Assembly (NCBI GenBank): GCA_947589525.1
Contig: CANQAW010000006.1
Location: 1-23,640 of the forward strand
Direction: 5' to 3'
Origin: Candidatus Gastranaerophilales bacterium
GTDB lineage: Bacteria; Cyanobacteriota; Vampirovibrionia; Gastranaerophilales; Gastranaerophilaceae
DNA: 23,640 nucleotides
A model generated the notes under the pieces. It was given only the letters and a program-made list of their open reading frames with translations, was not told where the DNA came from and searched no databases. A program made the translations under genes and the position numbers. Of the stretch, positions 7,992-15,379 are shown piece after piece (position 1 is the first letter of the stretch; each line of letters starts with the position of its first letter).

Positions 7992-8597
7992 TTATTTAAA
8001 AACCTTAGCATAAGCGCATTGTGTTGAACCTAAAGTTGAATATACAACTCTTACAATATCATCATTTATTATGTCTACTCTTGAATATGTAAGAGCATCT
8101 TGTTTTTCGCCGTCTTGAAAATTCTTTAATTTCAAATATCCGTAGCGCTTATCGCCTTGCAAAAAAACCAAAATATTTTCATCGTTTTGTTTTTCTTCTT
8201 TAATTTTATAATTTCCGAGCGGAATTATGTTTCCGTCCGAGCCTTGAATTGAAACTACGAGCTTGAGATAATATATGCCGTTTTTAATATCATCAATAGC
8301 TTTTTTATCTCCGCCGTTATTAAATTCCCTGTCTTGACCCTTTGGCGGTTCAACTCCGTATTGCCTGCCCAGAAAGAATGTTTTTAATTTTCCTTTAAAG
8401 CTGTTATCAACAGGCTTCGGGGTCAGCTGATTAACCGTTTTATTAAATTGCTCGTCGCTTACGGGCTTAATTCCGTCAAAGGCTCTGTCTATAAAATTAT
8501 AATCAACATCGAAAAAATCTTCAGCACCTGCTTTATCTGATGCAATCAACATGGTAACGGCTATAAGAACTGTAATAACAAACGAAAATCTTTTCAT
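7992..8597 (-). CDS. Secreted protein of unknown function
   Basis: Family not recognised. The 201-residue product starts with a signal peptide (MKRFSFVITVLIAVTMLIA, likely cleavage after KAGA at about residue 25), so it should reach the periplasm. There is no lipobox cysteine. The mature part is polar: a proline/lysine-rich stretch (about 55-95) is followed by a probable beta-rich domain (about 105-201) with repeated short strands such as IYYLKLVVSI, KRYGYLKLKNF and DIVRVVYSTLG. One cysteine is present, near the C-terminus. Its stop codon directly abuts the bamA stop from the opposite side, so the genes converge without a visible terminator. The region upstream of the start has only a weak A-rich ribosome-binding site. 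Confidence 0.75.
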   Translation of the reverse strand: MKRFSFVITVLIAVTMLIASDKAGAEDFFDVDYNFIDRAFDGIKPVSDEQFNKTVNQLTPKPVDNSFKGKLKTFFLGRQYGVEPPKGQDREFNNGGDKKAIDDIKNGIYYLKLVVSIQGSDGNIIPLGNYKIKEEKQNDENILVFLQGDKRYGYLKLKNFQDGEKQDALTYSRVDIINDDIVRVVYSTLGSTQCAYAKVFK

Positions 8598-8703
8598 ACT
8601 TTCATTTTAATATTTTTTTTCTTTAAGTAAAGAAAAAATCATTTTCACGAATTAGGATTTATTTTAATATTTCTTTACAAAGTTAAAAAACGGGTAAATT
8701 TAT

Positions 8704-8731
8704 TTGCAAAAAATTATTTTAAATATATATA
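8704..8731 (+). promoter_or_regulatory. Candidate sigma-70 promoter of the 506-residue protein gene
   Basis: TTGCAA (8704-8709) and TATATA (8726-8731) are separated by 16 bases, giving a predicted transcript start about 24 bases before the ATG. The surroundings are extremely AT-rich, so the -10 assignment could shift by 2 bases (TATAAA at 8728-8733, spacer 18). The rest of the 164-base gap (8598-8761) holds no ORF or hairpin I can support. Confidence 0.35.
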
Positions 8732-8746
8732 AATATTAATTTTTGT

Positions 8747-8754
8747 AAGAGGAG
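8747..8754 (+). promoter_or_regulatory. Strong Shine-Dalgarno site
   Basis: AAGAGGAG ends 7 bases before the ATG at 8762. It is among the clearest ribosome-binding sites in the window and fixes the start of the 506-residue protein, which may therefore be highly expressed. Confidence 0.75.
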
Positions 8755-8761
8755 TTTTAAG

Positions 8762-10282
8762 ATGACAACTATTAACGGAGATTACAATGCTATAAATAAC
8801 GAGTACTATCTCGCTAAGACAAGAAATTTGCAACAGACAAATTCAACAAGCCGATATCAAGGCTCTGCAAATGTTCAAAACGCATACGGCGGATATGTAT
8901 CCGACAAAGGAAACACCTGTAGCGACGGTATAGATGACGGTAAGGTAGGATTTTTCTCTGCGGCGGGAAATATTATACAGGGAGTTGGAAAATGTGCGTT
9001 AAATATGGTAAAAAGCATAGTTAAACATCCTATTAAATCTCTGCTGATGGTTGGCGCTTGCTGTATTCCCGTTGTAGGACCGGTTGTTGCTTGCGGATTG
9101 GGCGCATACGGTTTATATAAAGGTGCTACAACTATTATAAACGGAGTCAGCGTTGCGATGAATGCAGGAAATGACGCACAGGCAAAAGACGCTTGGGAAG
9201 CAGTAGGAGAAGGCGGTTTTACGGCCGGAGTATCGCTGATAGCCGTAAAAGGCGGTGCATCGCAATTAAAAACTCAATTAAGCGGAGGTTCGACAACGGT
9301 AACGGCGATAAAAACAGCAAAAGCAAGCGGTGCAGATGCAGGCGAAATTGCAAAAATTGCAGTTGAAGAAGGCATTAAAGAAACAGCAGCAAATGCGGGA
9401 GAAATTGCACAAGCAGTATACAAAAAAAGTTCTAAAGTAATTGATAAAGGTAAAGAATACTATTCAAGCTTAAAAGACGGAACTTTAAAAGAAACTGTTT
9501 CGCAAGATGTTTCAAACATAGCGCAAAGCGCAGGAGATAAAGTAAAAGAAATTGCAGACGGCGCAAAGAAAACAAAAGACGAGTTAACGGCTAAAAAATC
9601 TGAAACTAAAACAAACACGGAAGATTTAGTAAAAGAAATAAAGCAAAAAGCCGAACTGGATGGCGCTGAAGTTATGGAAACAAAAACAGGCGGTTTTGAA
9701 GTTAAATACAAAGACGGAACTATTGAAAAATATAATTCTAAAGGCGTTATCAGAAAAAAAGTTTCGGGTGATACAACAAGAACCTATGACAGAAAAGGCG
9801 AAATAACCAAATATGAACAAAAAACTTCGCAAAGCGAAGGTTCAAGAACAATTGAAGAACAAACTACCATGGATATGAAAAATACAACCGTAAAAACTAC
9901 TCAAAAAAATACCGTTGACGGCAAAGAAACTATTGAATATCAAACAACTGCAAAAACGAACAATAAAACAAAAGTCACAACTCAAAAGTCAAGCGCAAGC
10001 ACAAAAGAAGGAGCAACAATAACCTATAGTGAAAGAGGCGTAACTCAAAACGGCAAATTTACGGGTATAAGAACAGAAAACGGCACTACAAGATGGTATG
10101 AAAACGGACTTGAATATTCTAATCCATCTCTTGTGACTAAAGCTCGAATAAACTATAAATCTACAAATGCAGGCGTTAAATTAGACCAATTTATAGGTGA
10201 CGGCTCAACAACAATCGCAAATGTGACTATAAGCCCGCAACAAGCTCAATATTTCGGAACATTATTACTTGAAAATCAATGA
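8762..10282 (+). CDS. Protein of unknown function with a glycine-rich hydrophobic segment and charged repeats
   Basis: Family not recognised. The 506-residue product lacks an N-terminal signal peptide. Residues 1-60 are polar with Asn, Tyr and Gly. Residues about 93-120 form a hydrophobic Gly/Val/Cys-rich segment (SLLMVGACCIPVVGPVVACG) long enough to cross or enter a membrane, with another small-residue helix at about 125-165. Residues 185-300 are Ala/Lys/Glu-rich helix. Residues 310-450 hold loosely repeated strands of the kind YKDGTIEKYNSKGVI / YDRKGEITKYEQK / TRWYENGLEY, with many Thr and Lys, recalling extended beta-repeat proteins. The gene stands alone with its own candidate promoter, a strong ribosome-binding site and a strong terminator. 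A surface, exported or phage-like structural role is possible; signal-less export through the flagellar apparatus is only speculation. Confidence 0.8.
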   Translation: MTTINGDYNAINNEYYLAKTRNLQQTNSTSRYQGSANVQNAYGGYVSDKGNTCSDGIDDGKVGFFSAAGNIIQGVGKCALNMVKSIVKHPIKSLLMVGACCIPVVGPVVACGLGAYGLYKGATTIINGVSVAMNAGNDAQAKDAWEAVGEGGFTAGVSLIAVKGGASQLKTQLSGGSTTVTAIKTAKASGADAGEIAKIAVEEGIKETAANAGEIAQAVYKKSSKVIDKGKEYYSSLKDGTLKETVSQDVSNIAQSAGDKVKEIADGAKKTKDELTAKKSETKTNTEDLVKEIKQKAELDGAEVMETKTGGFEVKYKDGTIEKYNSKGVIRKKVSGDTTRTYDRKGEITKYEQKTSQSEGSRTIEEQTTMDMKNTTVKTTQKNTVDGKETIEYQTTAKTNNKTKVTTQKSSASTKEGATITYSERGVTQNGKFTGIRTENGTTRWYENGLEYSNPSLVTKARINYKSTNAGVKLDQFIGDGSTTIANVTISPQQAQYFGTLLLENQ

Positions 10283-10292
10283 TTTTAAAAGC

Positions 10293-10333
10293 AATAAATA
10301 AAAGGTAAGGAAACCCCTTACCTTTTATTTATT
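10293..10333. terminator. Bidirectional intrinsic terminator
   Basis: An 18-bp perfect stem (10293-10310 pairing with 10316-10333) closes a 5-base loop AAACC. The GC-containing core GGTAAGG/CCTTACC is flanked by A-rich and T-rich arms, so either strand yields a hairpin followed by U-rich sequence. It lies between two convergent genes, 10 bases after the 506-residue gene, and its right arm includes the stop codon of the small gene on the minus strand. Confidence 0.9.
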
Positions 10334-10570
10334 TTCCATTTGTTTTTGAAGAGCAATTTCAAGAGTTTTAATTTTATTTTCCAAAGTTTTAACCTTTAGC
10401 TCGGAATCATCCGCCCCGATTGATTTTTTTTCATACCGTCTTTTAACGGATTTAATTTCTTTTTTTAATTTTGAAATATAAAACATCAAAATAACGCTTG
10501 CCAAAATAAATCCGGATAAAATATAACAGAAATCAAAAAATTCAAAATTAATCATTGAAATACTAAACAT
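10325..10570 (-). CDS. Small membrane-anchored coiled-coil protein
   Basis: Family not recognised. The 81-residue product has one transmembrane segment (about residues 13-32, FCYILSGFILASVILMFYI) followed by a basic stretch (KLKKEIKSVKRRYEKK) and a leucine-spaced coiled coil (about 57-78). The basic residues after the membrane segment suggest the C-terminal helix is cytoplasmic. The start is supported by AAGGAG at 10579-10584, 8 bases upstream and inside the end of the pseudouridine synthase gene, which it overlaps by 8 bases. It is the last gene of the minus-strand operon. The size and layout resemble small scaffold or divisome-type membrane proteins, but no homology is claimed. Confidence 0.75.
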   Translation of the reverse strand: MFSISMINFEFFDFCYILSGFILASVILMFYISKLKKEIKSVKRRYEKKSIGADDSELKVKTLENKIKTLEIALQKQMENK

Positions 10571-11525
10571 TTTTTTCTCTCCTTAAATAGTTTAAAACTT
10601 TAATAAAATCATCGCTAAAGCGTTGTTCTTCAAGTTGAAATTGCATTTTTTCTTTTGTTTCGGGATGTATAAAAGAAATATAATAGGACTGTAAAAGCTG
10701 GTCTTTGGTTTTCAGGTTATTAAACTCTTTTTTTTGAAAACCGAGCGCACCATATAATTTATCTCCGAAAATCGGATGTTTTAAATATGCAAGATGCGCT
10801 CTTATTTGATGAGTTCTTCCTGTTTTAAGCTCTAATTCAACTAAAGAACATCCCTCAAATTCTTCAATAACCTTATAGTTTGTTATTGCTCTTAACCCTT
10901 GATTATCCTCGCTTATGCACATTTTAACATTATCTTTAAGATAATGGATTAAACATTTATCTATTGTTCCTTGGGATTTCTCAAACTTGCCCAAAGCAAG
11001 CGCAAGGTATTTTCTTTTCAAAGTTTTTTCTTTAATCTGACGTGCTAAATCAATATGAGAGGAGTTATTTTTAGCGCAGATTATAAGCCCTGAAGTATTT
11101 TTATCAAGCCTGTGAACTATTCCTAATCTGTCTGCGCCCGCAATATCCGATAAGTTATTCCCGCAGTGATATAAAAGAGCATTTGAAAGAGTTTTTTCTT
11201 TATCATATTTTGTCGGATGAGTAAGCATTTCTTTCGGTTTATTGATAACTATAACATCATCATCTTCATAAATAATATCAAGATTATATTTATAAACGGC
11301 AAGCTCAAAATTATTTGAAATCGAATTTTTAAAATTTTCAAGCTCAAAATCAATTTCATCATTTAATTTTAATTTATAGGAAGATTTTTGTTTTTTATTA
11401 TTAACAAAAACCCCGTTTTTATCAATAAAAGCGCTCAATTTAGCTCTGGGATAATCTTTTAAATATTGAGTCAAAAAAATATCTACTCTTTTTTTTACGT
11501 CTTCATTTTGGATTTTTATTATCAT
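10563..11525 (-). CDS. RluA/RluD-family ribosomal RNA pseudouridine synthase
   Basis: The 320-residue enzyme converts specific uridines in 23S rRNA (or tRNA for some members) to pseudouridine. Residues 1-60 are an S4 RNA-binding domain (KRVDIFLTQYL, VFVNNKKQKSSYKLKLND). The catalytic domain contains VINKPKEMLTHP (93-104) and the signature GIVHRLDKNTSGL (135-147), in which D141 is the catalytic aspartate. TGRTHQIRAHL and HPIFGDKLYG follow. An S4 domain plus this length fits RluC/RluD rather than RluA; which uridines are modified cannot be read from sequence. AAAGGA lies 6 bases before the ATG. The ATG overlaps the lspA stop codon by ATGA, and the gene overlaps the small membrane gene by 8 bases. 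The lspA-rluD order is a common bacterial arrangement. Confidence 0.93.
   Translation of the reverse strand: MIIKIQNEDVKKRVDIFLTQYLKDYPRAKLSAFIDKNGVFVNNKKQKSSYKLKLNDEIDFELENFKNSISNNFELAVYKYNLDIIYEDDDVIVINKPKEMLTHPTKYDKEKTLSNALLYHCGNNLSDIAGADRLGIVHRLDKNTSGLIICAKNNSSHIDLARQIKEKTLKRKYLALALGKFEKSQGTIDKCLIHYLKDNVKMCISEDNQGLRAITNYKVIEEFEGCSLVELELKTGRTHQIRAHLAYLKHPIFGDKLYGALGFQKKEFNNLKTKDQLLQSYYISFIHPETKEKMQFQLEEQRFSDDFIKVLNYLRREKNV
10579..10584 (-). promoter_or_regulatory. Shine-Dalgarno site inside the upstream gene
   Basis: On the minus strand AAGGAG sits 8 bases before the ATG at 10570. It decides for the longer start (MFSISM) over the internal methionine at codon 6 and shows that the 81-residue ORF is a real gene. 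Confidence 0.7.
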
Positions 11526-11980
11526 TTTTTATCCTTTTGAAAAAAAATAATAAATATAACATATAAAAAACAGGATAAACAAATCATTACATCAAACGCA
11601 TTAAACACGGGAAAATCAATAAAATTTAATTTAATATAATCTGCGACAAACCCGAATTTTAATCTTTCAACGGCATTTCCTAAAGCACCGGCACTAAACA
11701 GAGCTGATGATAATAAAAGAAGCTTGTCTTTAAATGTCAGGGAAGTAATTACATAATAAATTAAAAAAATTAAAACAATAATACCGAAAATTGCAAGTAT
11801 TAAAGCCTGATTTTGAAATAAGCCGAAGGCGCTTCCCGTATTTCTGACATATTCAATCGAAAAAACAGGGTTATTATACGGTATAAAATGATAGCTTATT
11901 ATTCTTAATTGGTTGCCGAAATCAAGCAAAATAAGGCTCATTAAAAAATAAAAAACCGCAGCTTTTTTATCTTTTATCAC
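11522..11980 (-). CDS. lspA: Lipoprotein signal peptidase (signal peptidase II)
   Basis: LspA cleaves the signal peptide of diacylated prolipoproteins in the inner membrane. The 152-residue product has four hydrophobic segments (about 7-26, 57-80, 86-103, 129-148). Family motifs are present: EYVRNTGSAFGLF (43-55), GNAVERLKFG (101-110), VADY (112-115) and PVFNAFD (124-130). The aspartates at 114 and 130 occupy the positions of the aspartyl-protease dyad. Two positions differ from the usual consensus: GNxxDR reads GNAVER (E105) and FNxAD reads FNAFD. The start is GTG, supported by GGTGGAG 9 bases upstream; the stop of the preceding gene is directly adjacent, and the stop of lspA overlaps the next gene's ATG, so translation is likely coupled. 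Confidence 0.93.
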   Translation of the reverse strand: MIKDKKAAVFYFLMSLILLDFGNQLRIISYHFIPYNNPVFSIEYVRNTGSAFGLFQNQALILAIFGIIVLIFLIYYVITSLTFKDKLLLLSSALFSAGALGNAVERLKFGFVADYIKLNFIDFPVFNAFDVMICLSCFLYVIFIIFFQKDKK

Positions 11981-12856
11981 CTATTTATTCTCCACCAAAC
12001 TATTGCTTGCGGCATCCATGGGTATTCGTTTCATAATGTATGCCATGCCTGTTATTTTAATTCTTGCCCGTTTCTTTTTTTCATTTAAAGAAACTTTTGT
12101 AAACCAAACATTTGCAATTGCGTATTCATCTTTATTATTTTCGTTTGCCTTAACTAACCTCTCAAGAGCTCCTGCTTTGGAAATTTTTTTAAAAACTTCC
12201 TCGGATTTATTTTTAGAATTTACTTCTTCTCTTGATAAAGACCCGATTGCGGGAATGTTTTCACTGCGTTTAAAATCCAGAGTAATTTCATAATCCTGAC
12301 CGTTTCGGACACTTTTCGGTGTTATAAAATCAAAATTAATTCTTTTGGCAACACCGTATTTTAAACTTGTTTCTTCGGTTAAAATGCTGTCTTTAACGAT
12401 TTTCCAAGCTCCGTCTTTATCTTTGTTTAAATACATTGCAGAAGTGGAAACACCGTATAACCTGCCTGCTTTGCTTCTGCTTTTATTTTTTGCGCTCGGA
12501 TATAAAAGCGCTTTTGTTTTATCCGAAAGATAAACAACGGCGCTATTTTCATTTATATCGATTTTTGTTATTTTTGTATTGTATTTAATGTTATCAAAAG
12601 CTTTTGAAGTTTTATCAATCATGGATAAAAGCTCGATTAAATTATAACCGTCCGAATTTTTATAATTTATATCATAAAATTTTGATAAAGTTAAAAGGTC
12701 ATTTTTTTCCAAAACTTTATTATAATCGTTTACAAAATTAATTATTTCTTTTTGCGAAGCATCTTGCGCGGGTTCAAAAGCTTGAAGTTCGGAAGTTAAA
12801 AAACTGAAGAAAATTATAAATACTAAAACTAAATTTATTTTCAATTTATTTACCAT
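11981..12856 (-). CDS. Secreted protein with NTF2-like N-terminal domain
   Basis: The 291-residue product starts with a signal peptide (MVNKLKINLVLVFIIFFSFL, probable cleavage after LQA at 26). Residues about 35-165 look like an NTF2/SnoaL-type fold: an initial helix pair (IINFVNDYNKVLEKNDLLTLSKFY), then strands alternating with DINENSAVVYLSD and ending in GAWKIVKDSILTEE, the usual WKI-type finish. This fold often forms a ligand pocket or an accessory module and is not proof of an enzyme. The remaining 120 residues form a second, strand-rich region (INFDFITPKSV, YEITLDFKRSE, ARIKITGMAYIM) of unknown function. AAAGGA about 8 bases upstream supports the start. Three bases separate it from the previous gene and none from lspA. 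Confidence 0.75.
   Translation of the reverse strand: MVNKLKINLVLVFIIFFSFLTSELQAFEPAQDASQKEIINFVNDYNKVLEKNDLLTLSKFYDINYKNSDGYNLIELLSMIDKTSKAFDNIKYNTKITKIDINENSAVVYLSDKTKALLYPSAKNKSRSKAGRLYGVSTSAMYLNKDKDGAWKIVKDSILTEETSLKYGVAKRINFDFITPKSVRNGQDYEITLDFKRSENIPAIGSLSREEVNSKNKSEEVFKKISKAGALERLVKANENNKDEYAIANVWFTKVSLNEKKKRARIKITGMAYIMKRIPMDAASNSLVENK
11990..11996 (-). promoter_or_regulatory. Shine-Dalgarno site of the lspA GTG start
   Basis: GGTGGAG on the minus strand lies 9 bases before the GTG at 11980, inside the last codons of the upstream gene. It supports a GTG start for lspA. Confidence 0.65.
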
Positions 12857-12859
12857 TAG

Positions 12860-13435
12860 CTAATCCTTTTTAAATACAAGATAGTACTTAGTCTCTCCAT
12901 AATATAATACCATATCCCAATATTCACCGCCATCATTAAATTCAACATAAGATTTCGGAATGGGAGTTCTTTTGTTTCTTTGCCCCCATTTTTTACCTAT
13001 ATAATCAAAAAACTTATTTGCCGTTTTTTGGCTGAAATTTTGATATTCATAAGGTAATTTTTCTTCCCAAAATCCGTCATATATTTTTTGAGTTTTATAA
13101 ACGGGAATAACATAGCTTACCCTGCCGTTTTCTTTAAATAATACATAGGTTTTGCCGTCTTTTTCTCTCGGGGTTAAAAGATAATAGCCCGCAGGAATTG
13201 TTTTTGATTTAAATATTAAATTTACCCCTGTTCTAAACAACGGGTAAGGAGAATAAATATATTTTGTGTATTCGTCGCTCTGATAAGGATCAAGGGAGAA
13301 TATATAATTAAAATCCGCTTCTTCAAGATTGTTATAAATCTGCTCCAAATCTTGTGCAAGCACGCTTAAAGCGCTTAATAAAAATATCAAAGCACTTAGT
13401 GCAAAAAACCTAATTTTTTGTTTTAAATTTGCCAT
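12860..13435 (-). CDS. Secreted protein of unknown function
   Basis: Family not recognised. The 191-residue product has a clear signal peptide (basic MANLKQK, hydrophobic core, cleavage after LAQ or VLA at about 27). The mature part is rich in Tyr, Phe, Lys and Pro, with likely beta strands (YYLLTPREKDGKTYVLF, VSYVIPVY, WDMVLYYGETKYYLVF) and no cysteine. It is the first gene of the minus-strand operon that continues to lspA. AGGGG stands only 3 bases before the ATG, an unusually short spacing. The divergent Maf-like gene starts 30 bases upstream. Confidence 0.75.
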   Translation of the reverse strand: MANLKQKIRFFALSALIFLLSALSVLAQDLEQIYNNLEEADFNYIFSLDPYQSDEYTKYIYSPYPLFRTGVNLIFKSKTIPAGYYLLTPREKDGKTYVLFKENGRVSYVIPVYKTQKIYDGFWEEKLPYEYQNFSQKTANKFFDYIGKKWGQRNKRTPIPKSYVEFNDGGEYWDMVLYYGETKYYLVFKKD

Positions 13436-13442
13436 AAACCCC

Positions 13443-13450
13443 TATATAAT
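13443..13450. promoter_or_regulatory. -10 element in a 30-base divergent promoter region
   Basis: The whole gap between two divergent start codons is 30 bases (13436-13465). It holds TATATAAT (13443-13450), a perfect TATAAT -10 for the rightward Maf-like gene. That would start transcription about 9 bases before the ATG, giving a near-leaderless message consistent with the absence of a Shine-Dalgarno there. For the leftward operon a weaker TAATAT (13462-13457 on the minus strand) is possible. No good -35 box is visible for either. Confidence 0.4.
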
Positions 13451-13465
13451 GCTACCATATTAGCT

Positions 13466-15379
13466 ATGGAAAATAAAGTCTTAGAAGAAAATCTTGAAAT
13501 TATCAAAAAATACGACAGCACTCTTGCCGATAAAATCTTAATGTTTGAATGCGAAAAATCAAATATAGAGCTGTGTCAAACTCAAAAAGGCGAATATAAC
13601 ATATCATACAAAGGCTACTGTTTACATTCTCAACAAAGCGCACAGCTTGAAGCCGAAGCAATAGCAAACTGCTTTCAGGATGAGGAAAATGAAATTAAAG
13701 TTATTTTCGGACTCGGTTTAGGTTATGTTGTTGATGAATTAAGCAAAAAAATTCAAAAAACTAAACTTATTGTCTACGAAAAAGAGCTTGAAATTTTGAA
13801 ATTTGTTTTATCAATTGCTAAAATTGATGCTCTCGAAAAAGAAAACGTAATTTTATGCAACGATAAGAAAACTCTTAAAAATTATGTTAAAAATTACACT
13901 AACAAAGATTCCGTAATGAAGCTTGTTTACACAAAAACATATAAAAAAATTTTTGCGGATGATTTTGAAGAAGTCTCAAAAACGGTTCAAAAAGCTCAAG
14001 GTCAGCACAGCGCAAACATAAACACCGTTTTAATAAAAGCTCCTTTGGCACTTCGCTATACATATTCAAATCTTGATAAAATTTTAAATTTACCCTATAT
14101 CGGACAATTTAAAGATTTCTATAAAGGCAAAACCGCACTTATAGTGTCGGCAGGTCCGTCTTTAAAAAATGAAATCGAAAATATAAAAAAATATCGCAAT
14201 AAATTCATTATATTTTGCGTAAATATTACAATGAGATATTTAATCGAACAGGGAATAAAACCTGATTTTGTCGGAGATGTGGAAACTTTCGGAGATAATT
14301 ACCAATATAAGGATTTGGATTTATCCGATACATGTTTAATTTTAGAATCCTTCAGCAACGAATTAAAATTCGAGGTAAAACCCAAACAGATAATAAGCTA
14401 TATTTCAGCAAATAATTTTATTAATCCTTGGATAAGAGACTTAATGAATATTGAAGATAACTTGGAAACAATGGGCACGGTATCTTATGCTTTACTTGAA
14501 AGCGCCCGTATAATGGGATTTCAAAAAATTATTCTGGTGGGTCAAGACCTTGCATACAGCAACGGTCAATGCTATTCCAAAGGAAGTTTATATGGTGATT
14601 TAGAATGTATTTTTGATGAAGAAGAAAAAAAATATAAAATTATCACTAAAGATTTTGAAAATTTTCTTATCAAATTTGCAGGTTCGGATACTCCCGAAAA
14701 CAGAAAAAAAGCTCAAAAACAAATAGAAGGACTCAATAAAGTAATTTTTACCGTAAAAGGTCAAAACGGCTCTTATCTTCCGACTCAAAACGGTTATGCT
14801 CTTTTTGTAGACTTTTTTGAAGATGCGGCAGAGGCATATTTAAAAGAAAATCCTAATCTTGAACTGATTAATTCTTCAAAAGGAGGAGCTCAAATAGACG
14901 GTTTTAAAAATATTGAATTGGAAAAAGCCGTTCGGGATAATCCCGATATTGAAAGAAAAGAAATAAACATAAAAAATATTGAATACGACAAGGAATACTG
15001 CATTTCAAAAATTCAAGAACACATTGAAAACATAAAAGGTTTTCAGGCTCTTGCAAAAGAATTAAAAATGTATTGCAAAAAATTCTTGCAAGAAACATAT
15101 ATTAAAAAAAATCAAACTCAAAATTCAATTAACTGCATGAAAAAACATAACGAACTTTTAAAAGAAATGCTAAAGTATTATTTCCCGTTCGGAACAAGAA
15201 TATACATCCACAGATTTACTCATAAAATTATTGAATTAATTGAAAAAGATTTTACAAAAAATTTGTATACAATCAAGACTACTTATGAAGAGCTTCTTAA
15301 AATATATGAAGAAATAGACAGTTTTAGCGATTTTGCGGTTGAAAAACTAACATACTGTCAATCTGTCGTCCTTCAATAG
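13466..15379 (+). CDS. Maf/DUF115 (MptE-like) motility-associated glycosyltransferase-family protein
   Basis: Members of this family transfer nonulosonic acids such as pseudaminic or legionaminic acid to flagellin in Campylobacter, Aeromonas and clostridia. The 637-residue product has the family's N-terminal part (FGLGLGYVVDEL, 81-92) and the central MptE-like domain: VSAGPSL (227-233, nucleotide-type loop), GIKPDFVGDVETF (263-275), and ILVGQDLAYSNGQCYSKG (356-373) preceded by GTVSYALLESARIMG. The C-terminal 200 residues are helical. Context supports a flagellar role: chemotaxis genes follow and flhA is about 6.6 kb downstream, but no flagellin or sugar-synthesis gene is in the window. It starts 30 bases from a divergent operon without a Shine-Dalgarno. 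Its last 33 bases overlap the convergent CheW gene. Confidence 0.85.
   Translation: MENKVLEENLEIIKKYDSTLADKILMFECEKSNIELCQTQKGEYNISYKGYCLHSQQSAQLEAEAIANCFQDEENEIKVIFGLGLGYVVDELSKKIQKTKLIVYEKELEILKFVLSIAKIDALEKENVILCNDKKTLKNYVKNYTNKDSVMKLVYTKTYKKIFADDFEEVSKTVQKAQGQHSANINTVLIKAPLALRYTYSNLDKILNLPYIGQFKDFYKGKTALIVSAGPSLKNEIENIKKYRNKFIIFCVNITMRYLIEQGIKPDFVGDVETFGDNYQYKDLDLSDTCLILESFSNELKFEVKPKQIISYISANNFINPWIRDLMNIEDNLETMGTVSYALLESARIMGFQKIILVGQDLAYSNGQCYSKGSLYGDLECIFDEEEKKYKIITKDFENFLIKFAGSDTPENRKKAQKQIEGLNKVIFTVKGQNGSYLPTQNGYALFVDFFEDAAEAYLKENPNLELINSSKGGAQIDGFKNIELEKAVRDNPDIERKEINIKNIEYDKEYCISKIQEHIENIKGFQALAKELKMYCKKFLQETYIKKNQTQNSINCMKKHNELLKEMLKYYFPFGTRIYIHRFTHKIIELIEKDFTKNLYTIKTTYEELLKIYEEIDSFSDFAVEKLTYCQSVVLQ

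Noticed and set aside
9460..9832. Two overlapping minus-strand ORFs inside the 506-residue gene
   Set aside because: They are shadows of a well-supported gene with a strong ribosome-binding site and terminator on the plus strand.
12003..12293. Plus-strand ORF of 96 codons opposite the NTF2-like gene
   Set aside because: No ribosome-binding site; the minus-strand gene has a signal peptide and tight operon spacing.
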